Shown: positions 24,771-33,773, counted from the stretch's first letter. The stretch is DNA of 64,000 nt from CBDDFS01 sp965227255 (GCA_965227255.1 CBDDFS010000006.1:229736-293735), one strand, 5' to 3'. Made by a program: numbers and translations. The notes: generated from the letters alone by a model not told the origin.

Positions 24771-25834
24771 ATTATAGCGAAATAGAAGACCTGTTGATCA
24801 AGTACATTCTTGCTGATTGCAGTGAGCATGAAACCAAAGAAGTAGAAGAATGGCTTTCTGTGGAAGAAAATCGCTCTTTGTACGAGAAGCTCAGATCCAA
24901 TCTTGAGCGATTCACTTCTATTCGCACAGAAAAGGCAAATGTTGATGTTGATACTGCATGGAACAGCGTTTCAAGCCGCCTTAATCTGGGGAATGAAGAG
25001 AAAGGCAAGGTCATTCCTTTGTTCTTCCGCTCAAATTCTATCCTTCGATATGCTGCTGCAGTCATTCTTCTGATCGGTCTTTATTTCATTTTCAGGCCGG
25101 GGGATTCAATTCAACAAAAACCCATCATCGCAGAGACTGATACCATCGAAGATGAAATTATACCGATCAAAGAATTCGAAAGAATTGCCAGTGTTGATCA
25201 AATCTACGAGGCCGACCTATTTGATGGCAGTAAGGTGACCTTGAGAGAAAACAGTCAGATCCGACATCAGATGAATGAATACGACACCACAAGGCTCGTT
25301 TATCTCGATAAAGGCGAAGTCTTTTTTGAAGTAGCCAGGATGCCGGAGAGGCCATTCATTGTGGAAACAAATACGTCACTAGTTCGTGTTCTGGGAACAA
25401 AATTTACCGTGAGTCAGAAAGATAATGGCGACGTAGAAGTGGCGGTGACCGAAGGACTTGTGCGCGTTTACAAAGATTCTACGCTTGAAGAGGGCGAATA
25501 CATCGATCTGAAAAAAGGAGAAAGAGCAATCCGAAATCTTAAAGGACTCTTCAAACTGGATGAGATCAATCTCAATGCTATTTCGTGGATTACTGGAAGT
25601 CTCAAATTCAACGATGCACCCATGGAACAAGTTTTAGCCGATCTCGAAAGACATTTCCATGTTGAATTTACAGTTCGAAATGCTTCTTTCAATCAATGCA
25701 GGTTGACGGCTAAATTCAAAAAACAGGAATTGGAGCAGATCATGGAAAGTCTGAAACTGACCTTCGATATCGAATATGAGATCCGAAATAATCAAGTGAT
25801 AATATCCGGAATGGGATGCGCCGTAAAAGCCTGA
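24764..25834 (+). CDS. FecR family anti-sigma factor
   Basis: This 356-residue protein has a cytoplasmic N-terminal sigma-binding segment, one membrane helix at ~95-111 (YAAAVILLIGLYFIF) and a periplasmic FecR domain (FDGSKVTLRENSQI, then GEVFFEVA, FIVETNTSLVRVLGTKF) followed by a DUF4974-type C-terminus (ISWITGSLKFNDAPMEQVL). It holds the ECF sigma factor until signalled from the outer membrane. The start codon is the last of six ATG/GTG codons spaced exactly 7 bp apart; all the earlier ones run into stops within about six codons. The end overlaps the next gene by 19 bp. Confidence 0.93.
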   Translation: MKNYSEIEDLLIKYILADCSEHETKEVEEWLSVEENRSLYEKLRSNLERFTSIRTEKANVDVDTAWNSVSSRLNLGNEEKGKVIPLFFRSNSILRYAAAVILLIGLYFIFRPGDSIQQKPIIAETDTIEDEIIPIKEFERIASVDQIYEADLFDGSKVTLRENSQIRHQMNEYDTTRLVYLDKGEVFFEVARMPERPFIVETNTSLVRVLGTKFTVSQKDNGDVEVAVTEGLVRVYKDSTLEEGEYIDLKKGERAIRNLKGLFKLDEINLNAISWITGSLKFNDAPMEQVLADLERHFHVEFTVRNASFNQCRLTAKFKKQELEQIMESLKLTFDIEYEIRNNQVIISGMGCAVKA

Positions 25835-27741
25835 TCATCGTTTTTCTTTTTCCTCTTTTCTCGTTCGGACAATCTGTTTGGAATGAAAAGCTGACTTATT
25901 CGGCCTCAGAAAAGAAGGTGCCCGAGATCTTGTTCGAAGTAAGCGATCTTGTAGATTTTGACTTTTCCTATGATTCAAAAATCCTCTCATCTTCAACCAG
26001 AATCAGCGTTAATATTGAAAACGACGAGCTTAAAAAATTGATCGAAGAGGTTGCGTTAAAAAGCGAGCTCAAATACACTCTTCATGAAAGACAGGTAGTT
26101 TTCTATAAAAAGAATACGCAGGCCCAGAAATCACATCAAATGATCACCGGTATAGTGAAAGACCTGAGCGACGGTTCTCCTTTGGCCGGAGTAAAAGTTT
26201 CTGAACCCTTCCTGAATATGAGTCAGGTCAGCAATGAAGAAGGAGAATTCAATCTTGATCTGAATGTTCCGAGTTATACCCTTTACCTCACCTTTCAAAA
26301 GGATGGATATCGTGAACGCACCATGAAATTCAAGGCATATGATGATAACTTCCTGACTGCTCAGCTTGAAAAGCTAGACTCAGCAGATATGGATCCTGCT
26401 CTTCTGGCAATGACGCAGGATGAAGACATTACAAAAGAAGATGTCTCCGTTCCTATAATTAAGGCAAACATGGTGGCGAAAAATGACACGGTGAAAAAAC
26501 AGGAACTCATAGAACCAATTGATGATGCTTTTTGGACGGTCACCTTTATTCCAAAGTCTTACAGAGAAAAAATGAGCGCCGATAGTCCATTGGTATATCA
26601 ACCTTTTCAATTCGGCGTTTATCCGGGTGTAAGTACAGACCTTGGAAAAGAGCCTTATACAATTACGCAGGGCATTTCGATGAACGTATTCACAGGTCTT
26701 TCGGCCGGAATTGAAGGAGTGCAAATGAGCATGCTTGCCAACATCAATCGATTCAATGTTTATGGGGCACAAGTCTCAGGCCTTGTAAATCTATCCGGTG
26801 GTCACACATACGGAGCCCAAGTAGCCGGATTGGTGAATCAGAGTAACATGAAAATACATGGAGTGCAGGCCGCCGGTATTTATAATCTCGCCGGACTAAA
26901 TATGAGGGGAGTTCAGGCAGCGGGTATCACAAATATCACACGAGGAAAGGTGGAAGGATTGCAGGTTGCAGGCATAAACAACCTGGCCACTGAAAGCATC
27001 TATGGTATGCAATTGTCCGGACTCGTCAATACAGCAAATTCTACCGTAAATGGAATGCAGATAACAGGTCTGGTCAATACAAGTCGAAAGAAAATTAACG
27101 GAGTTCAATTAGCCGGCTTCATGAATCTTGCGGAACATACAGATGGTGCACAGCTCGCAGGTTTCTTCAATTATTCACACAAACTTTCCGGATTTCAGCT
27201 TGGATTCATCAATGTGGTTGATTCTTTGAAACATGGAACTAGCCTGGGTTTCTTCAGTTTTGTGAAGAACGGTTACCGCAGACATGAGATCAGCGCCAGC
27301 GATGCGGGATTTGTTACTTACCAATTTAAATCCGGAACGAACTCAATCTACAACATATTCTCTGTTGGAGGTCTCATGCCCTATCCGGTAACGGGTAATG
27401 AAGAGGACACGAGTACCTACTGGACCTTTGGATATGGACTCGGAACCATGTTGATCAGACCTGAATCGAGGATTTGGTCGAACGTAGAATTGATGGCCTA
27501 TTCCATCAATGAAAATGGTTGGTCGGATCAGATAAATATGTTGAATAAGTTGAATTTGAACTTCGGAATTCGTCTTAAGAATCGCTTTTCAATTTTCTTC
27601 GGGCCGAGTCTGAATAATTATATCTATCACTCCAGCCTCACACCTGCTCCAATCATTCCAAAAGACCTGCTTTATACCACAACTTCAGGCGATATCAATG
27701 TTGATTTCTGGATGGGTTTCAACGCTGGAATTCAATTCTAG
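25816..27741 (+). CDS. STN-domain protein with LA_2272-type surface repeats
   Basis: The 641-residue protein has a signal peptide (1-18), an STN domain at ~25-97 (VPEILFEVSDLVDFDFSYD), a carboxypeptidase-like regulatory domain at ~109-185 (ITGIVKDLSDGSPLAGVKV) and, at ~300-455, ten or more repeats of the form G-x-Q-x-(A/S)-G-(L/I/F)-x-N spaced about 16 residues, as in LA_2272-type surface proteins. The C-terminal ~170 residues look like outer-membrane beta-strands. An STN domain normally belongs to a TonB receptor that signals to FecR; here it is carried by a repeat protein next to a receptor that lacks one. This suggests a split transducer; that is inference. Confidence 0.82.
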   Translation: MRRKSLIIVFLFPLFSFGQSVWNEKLTYSASEKKVPEILFEVSDLVDFDFSYDSKILSSSTRISVNIENDELKKLIEEVALKSELKYTLHERQVVFYKKNTQAQKSHQMITGIVKDLSDGSPLAGVKVSEPFLNMSQVSNEEGEFNLDLNVPSYTLYLTFQKDGYRERTMKFKAYDDNFLTAQLEKLDSADMDPALLAMTQDEDITKEDVSVPIIKANMVAKNDTVKKQELIEPIDDAFWTVTFIPKSYREKMSADSPLVYQPFQFGVYPGVSTDLGKEPYTITQGISMNVFTGLSAGIEGVQMSMLANINRFNVYGAQVSGLVNLSGGHTYGAQVAGLVNQSNMKIHGVQAAGIYNLAGLNMRGVQAAGITNITRGKVEGLQVAGINNLATESIYGMQLSGLVNTANSTVNGMQITGLVNTSRKKINGVQLAGFMNLAEHTDGAQLAGFFNYSHKLSGFQLGFINVVDSLKHGTSLGFFSFVKNGYRRHEISASDAGFVTYQFKSGTNSIYNIFSVGGLMPYPVTGNEEDTSTYWTFGYGLGTMLIRPESRIWSNVELMAYSINENGWSDQINMLNKLNLNFGIRLKNRFSIFFGPSLNNYIYHSSLTPAPIIPKDLLYTTTSGDINVDFWMGFNAGIQF

Positions 27742-27759
27742 AAAAAAAAATTCACCTTG

Positions 27760-27790
27760 ACATAGGGTAAGATCCTTTTGCTGTGTCTTA
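27760..27790 (+). promoter_or_regulatory. Predicted ECF promoter upstream of the TonB receptor
   Basis: ACATAGGGTAA (27760-27770), 12 bp, GTGTCTTA (27783-27790): the same boxes and spacing as before fecR. It ends 22 bp before the receptor start. Confidence 0.78.
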
Positions 27791-27812
27791 GAATCAAACA
27801 AAAGAAACAGCA

Positions 27813-30173
27813 ATGAAAAAAATAATTCTTGTCTACATACTTTTCGCCATCACAATGGCCGTTCCTGTATTCTCTCAAAACGAGAATACTCCGGTTCAAA
27901 CCATCAGAGGAAAGATCAGTGATGTAGAATCCAAATCACCTATTTATGCTTCGTATGTAATTCTGTTGGGAACGGATCCTATGATCGGAACTACAACAGA
28001 TTTCGACGGTAAATTCAAAATAGAGAATGTACCGGTAGGAAGATATGACATCAAGATCACCTGCATTGGATATGAAGACCAGATCATTCCGAATGTGATG
28101 GTTGGGAGTGGAAAAGAGAGTGTCTTGAAAATTGCCATGACGGAATCGACACAAAAACTGGATGCCGTGAAGATTCAGGCTGAAAAGGACAAGGCCAAAA
28201 CCAACAATGACCTTGCCATGATCAGTGCAAGAGGATTTACAGTTGAAGAAACCAAAAGATATGCCGGTACTTTTAATGACCCAGCAAGAATGGCCTCTTC
28301 TTTTGCCGGAGTCAGCGGTTCTCCTGAAGGAAACAATGATATTATTATTCGAGGGAATTCACCAAAGGGATTGCTCTGGAGAATAGAAGGAGTTGAATCA
28401 CCCAACCCAAATCACTTCTCCGGCGACGGAGCATCGGGTGGTCCGATTTCCATTCTGAATAGTAATGTTCTGGCCAATTCTGATTTCTTTACGGGCGCCT
28501 TTCCATCCAACTATGGAAATGCTTACAGCGGTGTTTTCGACATTGAACTGAGAACAGGTAATAACGAAAAAAGAGAATACTCTATTGAAGCCGGTTTCCT
28601 TGGTACCGACATCTCTCTTGAAGGACCCATGAAGAAGGGTAAGGATGGTTCATACCTTGTTAATTACAGGTATTCGACCTTGGATCTTCTGAATGCCATG
28701 GGTTTCAAAGTGGCAGGAGATAATGTTCCCAGATATCAGGATGCCGCTTTCAAAGTGGAATTGCCAACAGATAATATGGGTCGATTTACCATTTTCGGTG
28801 TGGGCGGACTAAGTGGAATTCACTTTGAAGAGAAGGACGAAGAAACAGAAGAGTTGTATTATGTAGAAGACTTCACTTCAGACATGTTTATCATGGGCGT
28901 GAAGCATACTTATTTGCTCGACGATAAATCCTACCTCGAAACAACGATCTCAGGATCTTCCTCAGGGGGAAGTTTTGAATCAGAGCTGGCCAACGAAGAA
29001 GGTGTATTTTTTAATGATCAGAATTATTCGATTCGAAATTCCAGTTTAAGAGCCCAATCGATCTATTCGAGAAAACTTTCAGCAAGACATTCGGTAAAAG
29101 TGGGAGTTATTTATAGTCACTTGTATTATGACCTCTATAACTCATACCGTTGGGCTGATGACATGGAAATGATCACTTCTCTCGATGATGAAGGAAATGC
29201 CTCCACCCTGCAATCGTTCGTGAATGTTAAAAGCAGACTTGGAGAAAACCTCACGGTAACGGCCGGGATTCATTCATTCCGATTCAACCTGAATAACAGT
29301 ATGAGTCTTGAACCAAGAGCAGGATTAAAATACAGGATCAATCCTCAGCATAGTTTGTCGGCGGGATTTGGATTGCACAGCAGAATGGAGACCATTTCAC
29401 AATACATGGCAGCTGTTGAAATGCCAGATGGTTCCATTGCCAAGCCAAACCAAAACCTCGACATGTCAAAAGCTCTTCACTATGTATTTGGTTATTCCTG
29501 GTCAATGAGTGAAAACTTAAGATTGAATACCGAGATCTATTACCAGGATCTTTTCGATGTGCCGGTTGAAAATGACGTGAACAGTGCTTTTTCCATGCTA
29601 AACCTTTCGGAAGGATATGAACCAATTCATTTGGTGAACCGTGGAACAGGAGAAAACTATGGAATCGACCTCACGCTCGAGAGATATTTCGCCGGAGGTT
29701 ATTATTTCCTCATTACAAATTCGTTATATAATTCAAGATATACCGCTCTTGACGGTGTAGAGAGAAATACACGATATAATGGAAATTATGTCACGAATGT
29801 GCTGGGTGGAAAGGAATTCGATATGAGTCGAAATCAGAAGAAAAGAACCTTCACTGTGAGTGCTAAAGGTTCTGTTGCTGGCGGAAATTACTATACGCCG
29901 GTTGACCTTGAACAATCAATTGAGGAAGGTAGAACGGTACGTGATGAGAATAATGTCCTTGGTGTTCGTGCCGACGACTATCAAAGATTCGATATACAGT
30001 TAAAGATCAGAACAGACAAGAAGAAACGAGCCCATGAATGGAAACTGGATATCCAGAATGTTACGAACAGATTGAATGTTGTTGGGGAGTATTACGATGA
30101 CAGAACGCAGACGGTCAAGACTTACACTCAATTGGGAATGCTTCCTGTTTTAAGCTACAAAATAATCTTCTAA
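27813..30173 (+). CDS. TonB-dependent receptor with carboxypeptidase-like domain
   Basis: The 786-residue outer-membrane protein has a signal peptide (1-21), a carboxypeptidase-regulatory-like beta-sandwich (~30-110), a plug domain at ~140-250 (PEGNNDIIIRGNSPKGLLWRI split by the usual plug turns) and a 22-strand-type barrel to the end. The final residues LSYKIIF give the aromatic C-terminus of a barrel protein. It lacks an STN domain of its own. The substrate is unknown. It has its own ECF-type promoter and closes the signalling locus. Confidence 0.92.
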   Translation: MKKIILVYILFAITMAVPVFSQNENTPVQTIRGKISDVESKSPIYASYVILLGTDPMIGTTTDFDGKFKIENVPVGRYDIKITCIGYEDQIIPNVMVGSGKESVLKIAMTESTQKLDAVKIQAEKDKAKTNNDLAMISARGFTVEETKRYAGTFNDPARMASSFAGVSGSPEGNNDIIIRGNSPKGLLWRIEGVESPNPNHFSGDGASGGPISILNSNVLANSDFFTGAFPSNYGNAYSGVFDIELRTGNNEKREYSIEAGFLGTDISLEGPMKKGKDGSYLVNYRYSTLDLLNAMGFKVAGDNVPRYQDAAFKVELPTDNMGRFTIFGVGGLSGIHFEEKDEETEELYYVEDFTSDMFIMGVKHTYLLDDKSYLETTISGSSSGGSFESELANEEGVFFNDQNYSIRNSSLRAQSIYSRKLSARHSVKVGVIYSHLYYDLYNSYRWADDMEMITSLDDEGNASTLQSFVNVKSRLGENLTVTAGIHSFRFNLNNSMSLEPRAGLKYRINPQHSLSAGFGLHSRMETISQYMAAVEMPDGSIAKPNQNLDMSKALHYVFGYSWSMSENLRLNTEIYYQDLFDVPVENDVNSAFSMLNLSEGYEPIHLVNRGTGENYGIDLTLERYFAGGYYFLITNSLYNSRYTALDGVERNTRYNGNYVTNVLGGKEFDMSRNQKKRTFTVSAKGSVAGGNYYTPVDLEQSIEEGRTVRDENNVLGVRADDYQRFDIQLKIRTDKKKRAHEWKLDIQNVTNRLNVVGEYYDDRTQTVKTYTQLGMLPVLSYKIIF

Positions 30174-30200
30174 TTGTGGAATTAGTTAATTGGATAATTG
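30169..30200. repeat. Degenerate 8-bp array at the TonB receptor stop
   Basis: Octamers TCTAATTG, TGGAATTA, GTTAATTG, GATAATTG. The first contains the receptor stop codon TAA (30171-30173). Confidence 0.65.
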
Positions 30201-30240
30201 ATGAGACATTTCACCAATCATAATTCTTTGTTCTAAAATA

Positions 30241-30275
30241 TATCATATGTCATATGTCATATATCATCTATCAGA
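30241..30275. repeat. Degenerate 7-bp array at the quinone oxidoreductase stop
   Basis: Heptamers TATCATA, TGTCATA, TGTCATA, TATCATC, TATCAGA. It includes the stop codon of the leftward gene (30264-30266) and its last three codons. Confidence 0.75.
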
Positions 30276-31217
30276 TATCGTCAACGCAACATTTCCTTTT
30301 TTATGTCCGGCTTCTACATATCTATGCGCCTCTACAATCTCTTCCAGCTTATAAGTACGATCCACAATTGGCTTGTACTTATTTGACTCGATGAGATCTT
30401 TAAAATAGGTCATCTCCTCTACTGACTCTTTCATAACTCCACCTACGGTTTTGAATTTTCTTCCAAAGCCAAACATTAGATTAAAACTCATTGAAGCAAG
30501 TAATAGTGTACCTCCATTCTTGATTTTTCCTTTAATATCTGAATAAGATGTCTTACCTACAGTTTCGAAGATCACATCATATTCTTCCTGCATTTCGTAG
30601 AGAAATTGCTTTTTGTAATCAATGACATGATCTGCTCCAAGATCTCTAACCATTTCTACATTATCAGTGCTGCAAACAGCTGTGACTTCGGCACCATACA
30701 ACTTAGATAGTTGAATAGCTGCCGTGCCAATGGCTCCGGATGCACCGATTATCAGAATTTTTTGTCCTTCTTTCAAACCAGCCTTTCGCAAGAAATGAAG
30801 CGCGGTGTTTCCTCCAAATGGGATACATGCTGCTTCCTCATGAGAAATATTGGCCGGTTTGGCAGAAATAATTGAATCTTCATTCAAGCACTGATATTCG
30901 GCATAAGCTCCCCCGCCTGTTCCATTTGTAGCATAAATTTCATCACCTGCTTTAAATTTAGTGACAGCCGAACCGACTTCTTCCACAACTCCGGATAAGG
31001 TCACCCCTAGTACATTCACCCTTGGTTTAAAAAGTCCAAACATTAGCCTTACCAACCATGGATCTGCACGTCGCAATCTCCAGTCGCCGGAATTCACCGC
31101 CGATGATTTGATTCTGATCAGAATCTCATTCTCCTTTGGTTGTGGTTTCTCAATTTCTTCAATTCTCAGGACCTCAGGTGGTCCGTAATTTGTAAATACT
31201 GCTGCTTTCATTTTCAT
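30264..31217 (-). CDS. Zinc-free quinone oxidoreductase/alcohol dehydrogenase-like protein
   Basis: This 317-residue medium-chain dehydrogenase/reductase lacks the catalytic zinc cysteines and has the NADPH-binding motif IIGASGAIGTAAIQL at ~153-167, typical of quinone oxidoreductases. The opening KAAVFTNYGPPEVLRI is characteristic. The substrate is unknown. It is followed upstream by the small HMA-like gene, with a 32-bp gap, so both may be transcribed together from the NUDIX intergenic region. Confidence 0.9.
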   Translation of the reverse strand: MKMKAAVFTNYGPPEVLRIEEIEKPQPKENEILIRIKSSAVNSGDWRLRRADPWLVRLMFGLFKPRVNVLGVTLSGVVEEVGSAVTKFKAGDEIYATNGTGGGAYAEYQCLNEDSIISAKPANISHEEAACIPFGGNTALHFLRKAGLKEGQKILIIGASGAIGTAAIQLSKLYGAEVTAVCSTDNVEMVRDLGADHVIDYKKQFLYEMQEEYDVIFETVGKTSYSDIKGKIKNGGTLLLASMSFNLMFGFGRKFKTVGGVMKESVEEMTYFKDLIESNKYKPIVDRTYKLEEIVEAHRYVEAGHKKGNVALTISDR

Positions 31218-31249
31218 TGGTTTATTTTTTTATTGGTTTATTGATTCAT

Positions 31250-31468
31250 TTAGTCTTCTAGGATTTCTCCTCTAAAGCCGCAGCTCTGAAGAAATCCAAG
31301 GATATCTTCTTCTGTAATTCCACCATAGCTTTCTATTTTCAACACCTTATCTATATCCTCAGTATCTACATTCCACCTGGATATATTGGGAAGATGATTG
31401 AGCAAGAATTCTATACCAGCCATATTTGATCGGTTTTTAATGTTCGTTTTAAAAAGTAGTGTGTCCAT
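31250..31468 (-). CDS. HMA-like small protein without metal cysteines
   Basis: The 72-residue protein has the pattern of a heavy-metal-associated domain (FKTNIKNRSNMAGIEFLL, then WNVDTEDIDKVLKIES, then EEDILGFLQSCGF). In copper chaperones the position after FKTNI carries a CxxC; here it reads KNRSNM, so the metal site is absent. It may be a degenerate or repurposed ferredoxin-like fold. It is divergent from the NUDIX regulator gene and shares its intergenic region with two operator copies. Confidence 0.7.
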   Translation of the reverse strand: MDTLLFKTNIKNRSNMAGIEFLLNHLPNISRWNVDTEDIDKVLKIESYGGITEEDILGFLQSCGFRGEILED

Positions 31469-31502
31469 TTTCTTTTCTTTTTTTTGAATCGGCGAGTTTT
31501 TG

Positions 31503-31527
31503 TTTTGTGTAATTTCTACGCAAATAT
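31503..31527. promoter_or_regulatory. NUDIX/NrtR-like operator, copy 1
   Basis: The core GTGTAATTTCTACGC has imperfect inverted arms (GTGTA/TACGC) flanked by TTTT and AAATAT. It matches copy 2 at 20 of 25 bases. Confidence 0.6.
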
Positions 31528-31555
31528 ATATTAAGAGTTTTTATATCTCCAAATT

Positions 31556-31580
31556 TTTTGTGTATTTTTTACATAAATAT
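31556..31580. promoter_or_regulatory. NUDIX/NrtR-like operator, copy 2
   Basis: The core GTGTATTTTTTACAT has inverted arms TGTA/TACA. It begins 53 bp after copy 1, five turns of DNA, so both sites face the same side. Confidence 0.6.
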
Positions 31581-31634
31581 TTATTTTTATGGGTATAAGG
31601 GCTGCCACTCATTCCGAATTCCTAATTTTATCGC

Positions 31635-32324
31635 GTGAAACTGACACAAAATATTAAGGTTGCTGTGGATGCTGTTGTATTTGGATACAGCAAAGAAGAA
31701 GGTGTATCAATTCTATTGATCAAAAGAAAATACGATCCACACAAGGGAAGCTGGGCCATTCCGGGAGGATTTGTATTGGATGACGAGTCATTGGAGACGG
31801 CCGTCGAAAGGGAGCTTGAGGAAGAAACGGGAGTAAAGATTAATTACTTGGAGCAGCTTCACACCTTTGGAGCTCCTAAAAGAGATCCGAGAAAAAGAGT
31901 TATTTCCGTTGCATACTTCGGACTGGTAAATTCGAAACAATTCAGAAAATTGTCGGCATCTACCGACGCTGAAGAAGCTGAATGGTTCAATTTCAAAAAG
32001 TTGCCCAAGTTGGCATTCGATCATAAACAGATCCTAGAGATGGCCGTAGAACGACTTCGAGGTAAGATCGTTTCTCACCCGGTTGGATTTGAATTGCTGG
32101 ATCGGAAATTTCCTTTTTCCGATCTGGAACACCTTTACACTACCCTGCTTGATCGTCCTATCGACAGAAGGAACTTTAAAAAGAAAGTAATGAGCCTGGG
32201 TATTCTGGATCAGTTAGATGAAAAGGATAAGTTACCGGGATCGGGAAGACCCGGATATCTCTATAAATTCAACAGAACGAATTATCGCCGACTCTTAAAA
32301 GAAGGCATGTACTTCGAGATCTGA
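31635..32324 (+). CDS. NUDIX-domain regulator, NrtR/AraR-like
   Basis: This 229-residue protein has an N-terminal NUDIX domain with an intact box (G45, E51, R59, E60, E63, E64, G66) and a C-terminal winged helix (~150-229; RRNFKKKVMSLGIL, then GRPGYLYKFN). This two-domain form is that of NrtR-type regulators that sense ADP-ribose or sugar derivatives. The intact box suggests retained hydrolase activity. The start is GTG at 31635, preceded 4 bp upstream by TAATTTTA, so the mRNA may be leaderless. Two operator-like repeats lie just upstream. Confidence 0.88.
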   Translation: MKLTQNIKVAVDAVVFGYSKEEGVSILLIKRKYDPHKGSWAIPGGFVLDDESLETAVERELEEETGVKINYLEQLHTFGAPKRDPRKRVISVAYFGLVNSKQFRKLSASTDAEEAEWFNFKKLPKLAFDHKQILEMAVERLRGKIVSHPVGFELLDRKFPFSDLEHLYTTLLDRPIDRRNFKKKVMSLGILDQLDEKDKLPGSGRPGYLYKFNRTNYRRLLKEGMYFEI

Positions 32325-32415
32325 CCAATTCTAAATAGAAATAATTGTTATTCAAGTGGAATAAACAATGTCTGTTTTAAATACCTTTAGAACAGCAGAA
32401 TTGACCTGAATAAAA

Positions 32416-32862
32416 TTGAAAAAAAGACTTGTCCTTGGTCGAATCGACAAAATTGACCTTCCTGATCTGGGATTAGAAGATATAGAAGTAAAAATTGATT
32501 CCGGAGCACGTACTTCCTCAATGCATTGTGATGAGATCAGTGAAATTGAGGTAGAAGGCAAAAAACTCCTTCATTTTGTATTGCATAACCCCGAACATGA
32601 TCCTGAAGGACTGAAATCCTACACCCTTGATAATTATAAACTAAGAAAAGTAAAGAGCAGTACGGGAATTAGTAGAAAGAGATATGTTATAGAGACTCGA
32701 GTAAAAATTTTTGACAGGGAATTTTTGACAGAATTTACACTTGCAGACAGAAAAAAAATGAAATTTCCAATTTTATTAGGAAGGCGATTACTGTTTAAGA
32801 ATTTCATTGTAGATGTCTCAAAATCAAACCTTTCGTACAAAAATAAATATGACAAAGAGTAA
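32416..32862 (+). CDS. RimB-like retropepsin-fold protease (ATP-dependent zinc protease family)
   Basis: This 148-residue protein belongs to the family called putative ATP-dependent zinc protease (COG4067), a retropepsin-like fold: KIDSGARTSSMH carries the DSG at 28-30, and PILLGRRLL is the second conserved motif. In pseudomonads the counterpart RimB works with RimK to control glutamate tailing of ribosomal protein S6. The start is TTG at 32416. The end overlaps rimK by 14 bp, which shows coupling. Confidence 0.87.
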   Translation: MKKRLVLGRIDKIDLPDLGLEDIEVKIDSGARTSSMHCDEISEIEVEGKKLLHFVLHNPEHDPEGLKSYTLDNYKLRKVKSSTGISRKRYVIETRVKIFDREFLTEFTLADRKKMKFPILLGRRLLFKNFIVDVSKSNLSYKNKYDKE

Positions 32863-33772
32863 ATATAAAATTGCAATTCTATCGCGAAAGCCCGAATTGT
32901 ATTCTACAAAAAGCTTGGTCCGTGCCATCGAGAATCGCGGGCATGAGGCCGTGGTTATTGATCATTTAAAATGCGATATCGTGGTTGAGGACAAGGGTCC
33001 AAGTTTGTATTATATGGGGCAGGAATTAAAGGATATTGATGCAGTAATTCCTCGCATCGGTGCTTCAGTGACATTTTACGGAACGGCCGTTGTCAGGCAG
33101 TTTGAAATGATGAAAGTATTTAGTACAGTGAGCTCCCTGGCCATTACAAGAACTCGGGACAAGCTCAGAAGTTTACAGCTGTTATCAAGACACAACATCA
33201 AAATGCCAAAAACGGCATTCACCAATTACTCGAGAAAGAAAAACAATAATTCTCTTCTCCATCATATTGGAGAAGCCCCGGTAGTGATAAAGCTTCTTGA
33301 AGGCACACAGGGCCTTGGAGTTGTTCTGGCAGAAACAAACAATGCTGCACAATCTGTAATTCAGGCCTTCGAAGGACTCAAAGCCAGAATCATTATTCAG
33401 GAATTTATTGAAGAAGCCGGCGGAGCTGATCTGCGTGCTATCGTTGTCGACGGTAAGGTGGTTGGAGCTATAAAGCGCCAGGCTAAAGAAGGAGAATTCC
33501 GATCGAATTTACATCAGGGAGGTAAGGCACAAGTCGTAACTCTAAAGAGATCGGAAAAGGCCGCTGCCGTCAAAGCGGCAAAGGTAATGGGATTGGCCGT
33601 AGCCGGAGTTGACATATTGCCAAGTAAAAGAGGTCCGCTGATTCTTGAGGTGAATTCATCACCGGGATTGGAAGGAATAGAAACTGCAACTGGAATAGAC
33701 ATTGCAGACAAGATCGTTGAATACATAGAAGTCAACTTGAGTAAAAAAGGTAAAAGGAAAGTAACCGCTTAA
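32849..33772 (+). CDS. rimK: RimK family ATP-grasp glutamate ligase
   Basis: The 307-residue ligase has the ATP-grasp core: VVIKLLEGTQGLGVVL at ~145-160, IIQEFIEEAGGADLRAIVV and the metal-binding ILEVNSSPGLEGIE. RimK adds glutamates to the C-terminus of ribosomal protein S6 or makes poly-glutamate. I start it at 32849 (MTKSKYKIAILSR), inside the end of the rimB-like gene. The next gene, an aspartoacylase-like hydrolase, begins one base after its stop. Confidence 0.93.
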   Translation: MTKSKYKIAILSRKPELYSTKSLVRAIENRGHEAVVIDHLKCDIVVEDKGPSLYYMGQELKDIDAVIPRIGASVTFYGTAVVRQFEMMKVFSTVSSLAITRTRDKLRSLQLLSRHNIKMPKTAFTNYSRKKNNNSLLHHIGEAPVVIKLLEGTQGLGVVLAETNNAAQSVIQAFEGLKARIIIQEFIEEAGGADLRAIVVDGKVVGAIKRQAKEGEFRSNLHQGGKAQVVTLKRSEKAAAVKAAKVMGLAVAGVDILPSKRGPLILEVNSSPGLEGIETATGIDIADKIVEYIEVNLSKKGKRKVTA

Positions 33773-33773
33773 T

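Noticed and set aside
26721..27180. Assembly artefact in the repeat region of the STN protein
   Set aside because: The repeats are conserved only at protein level and differ widely in DNA, so they are a real domain.
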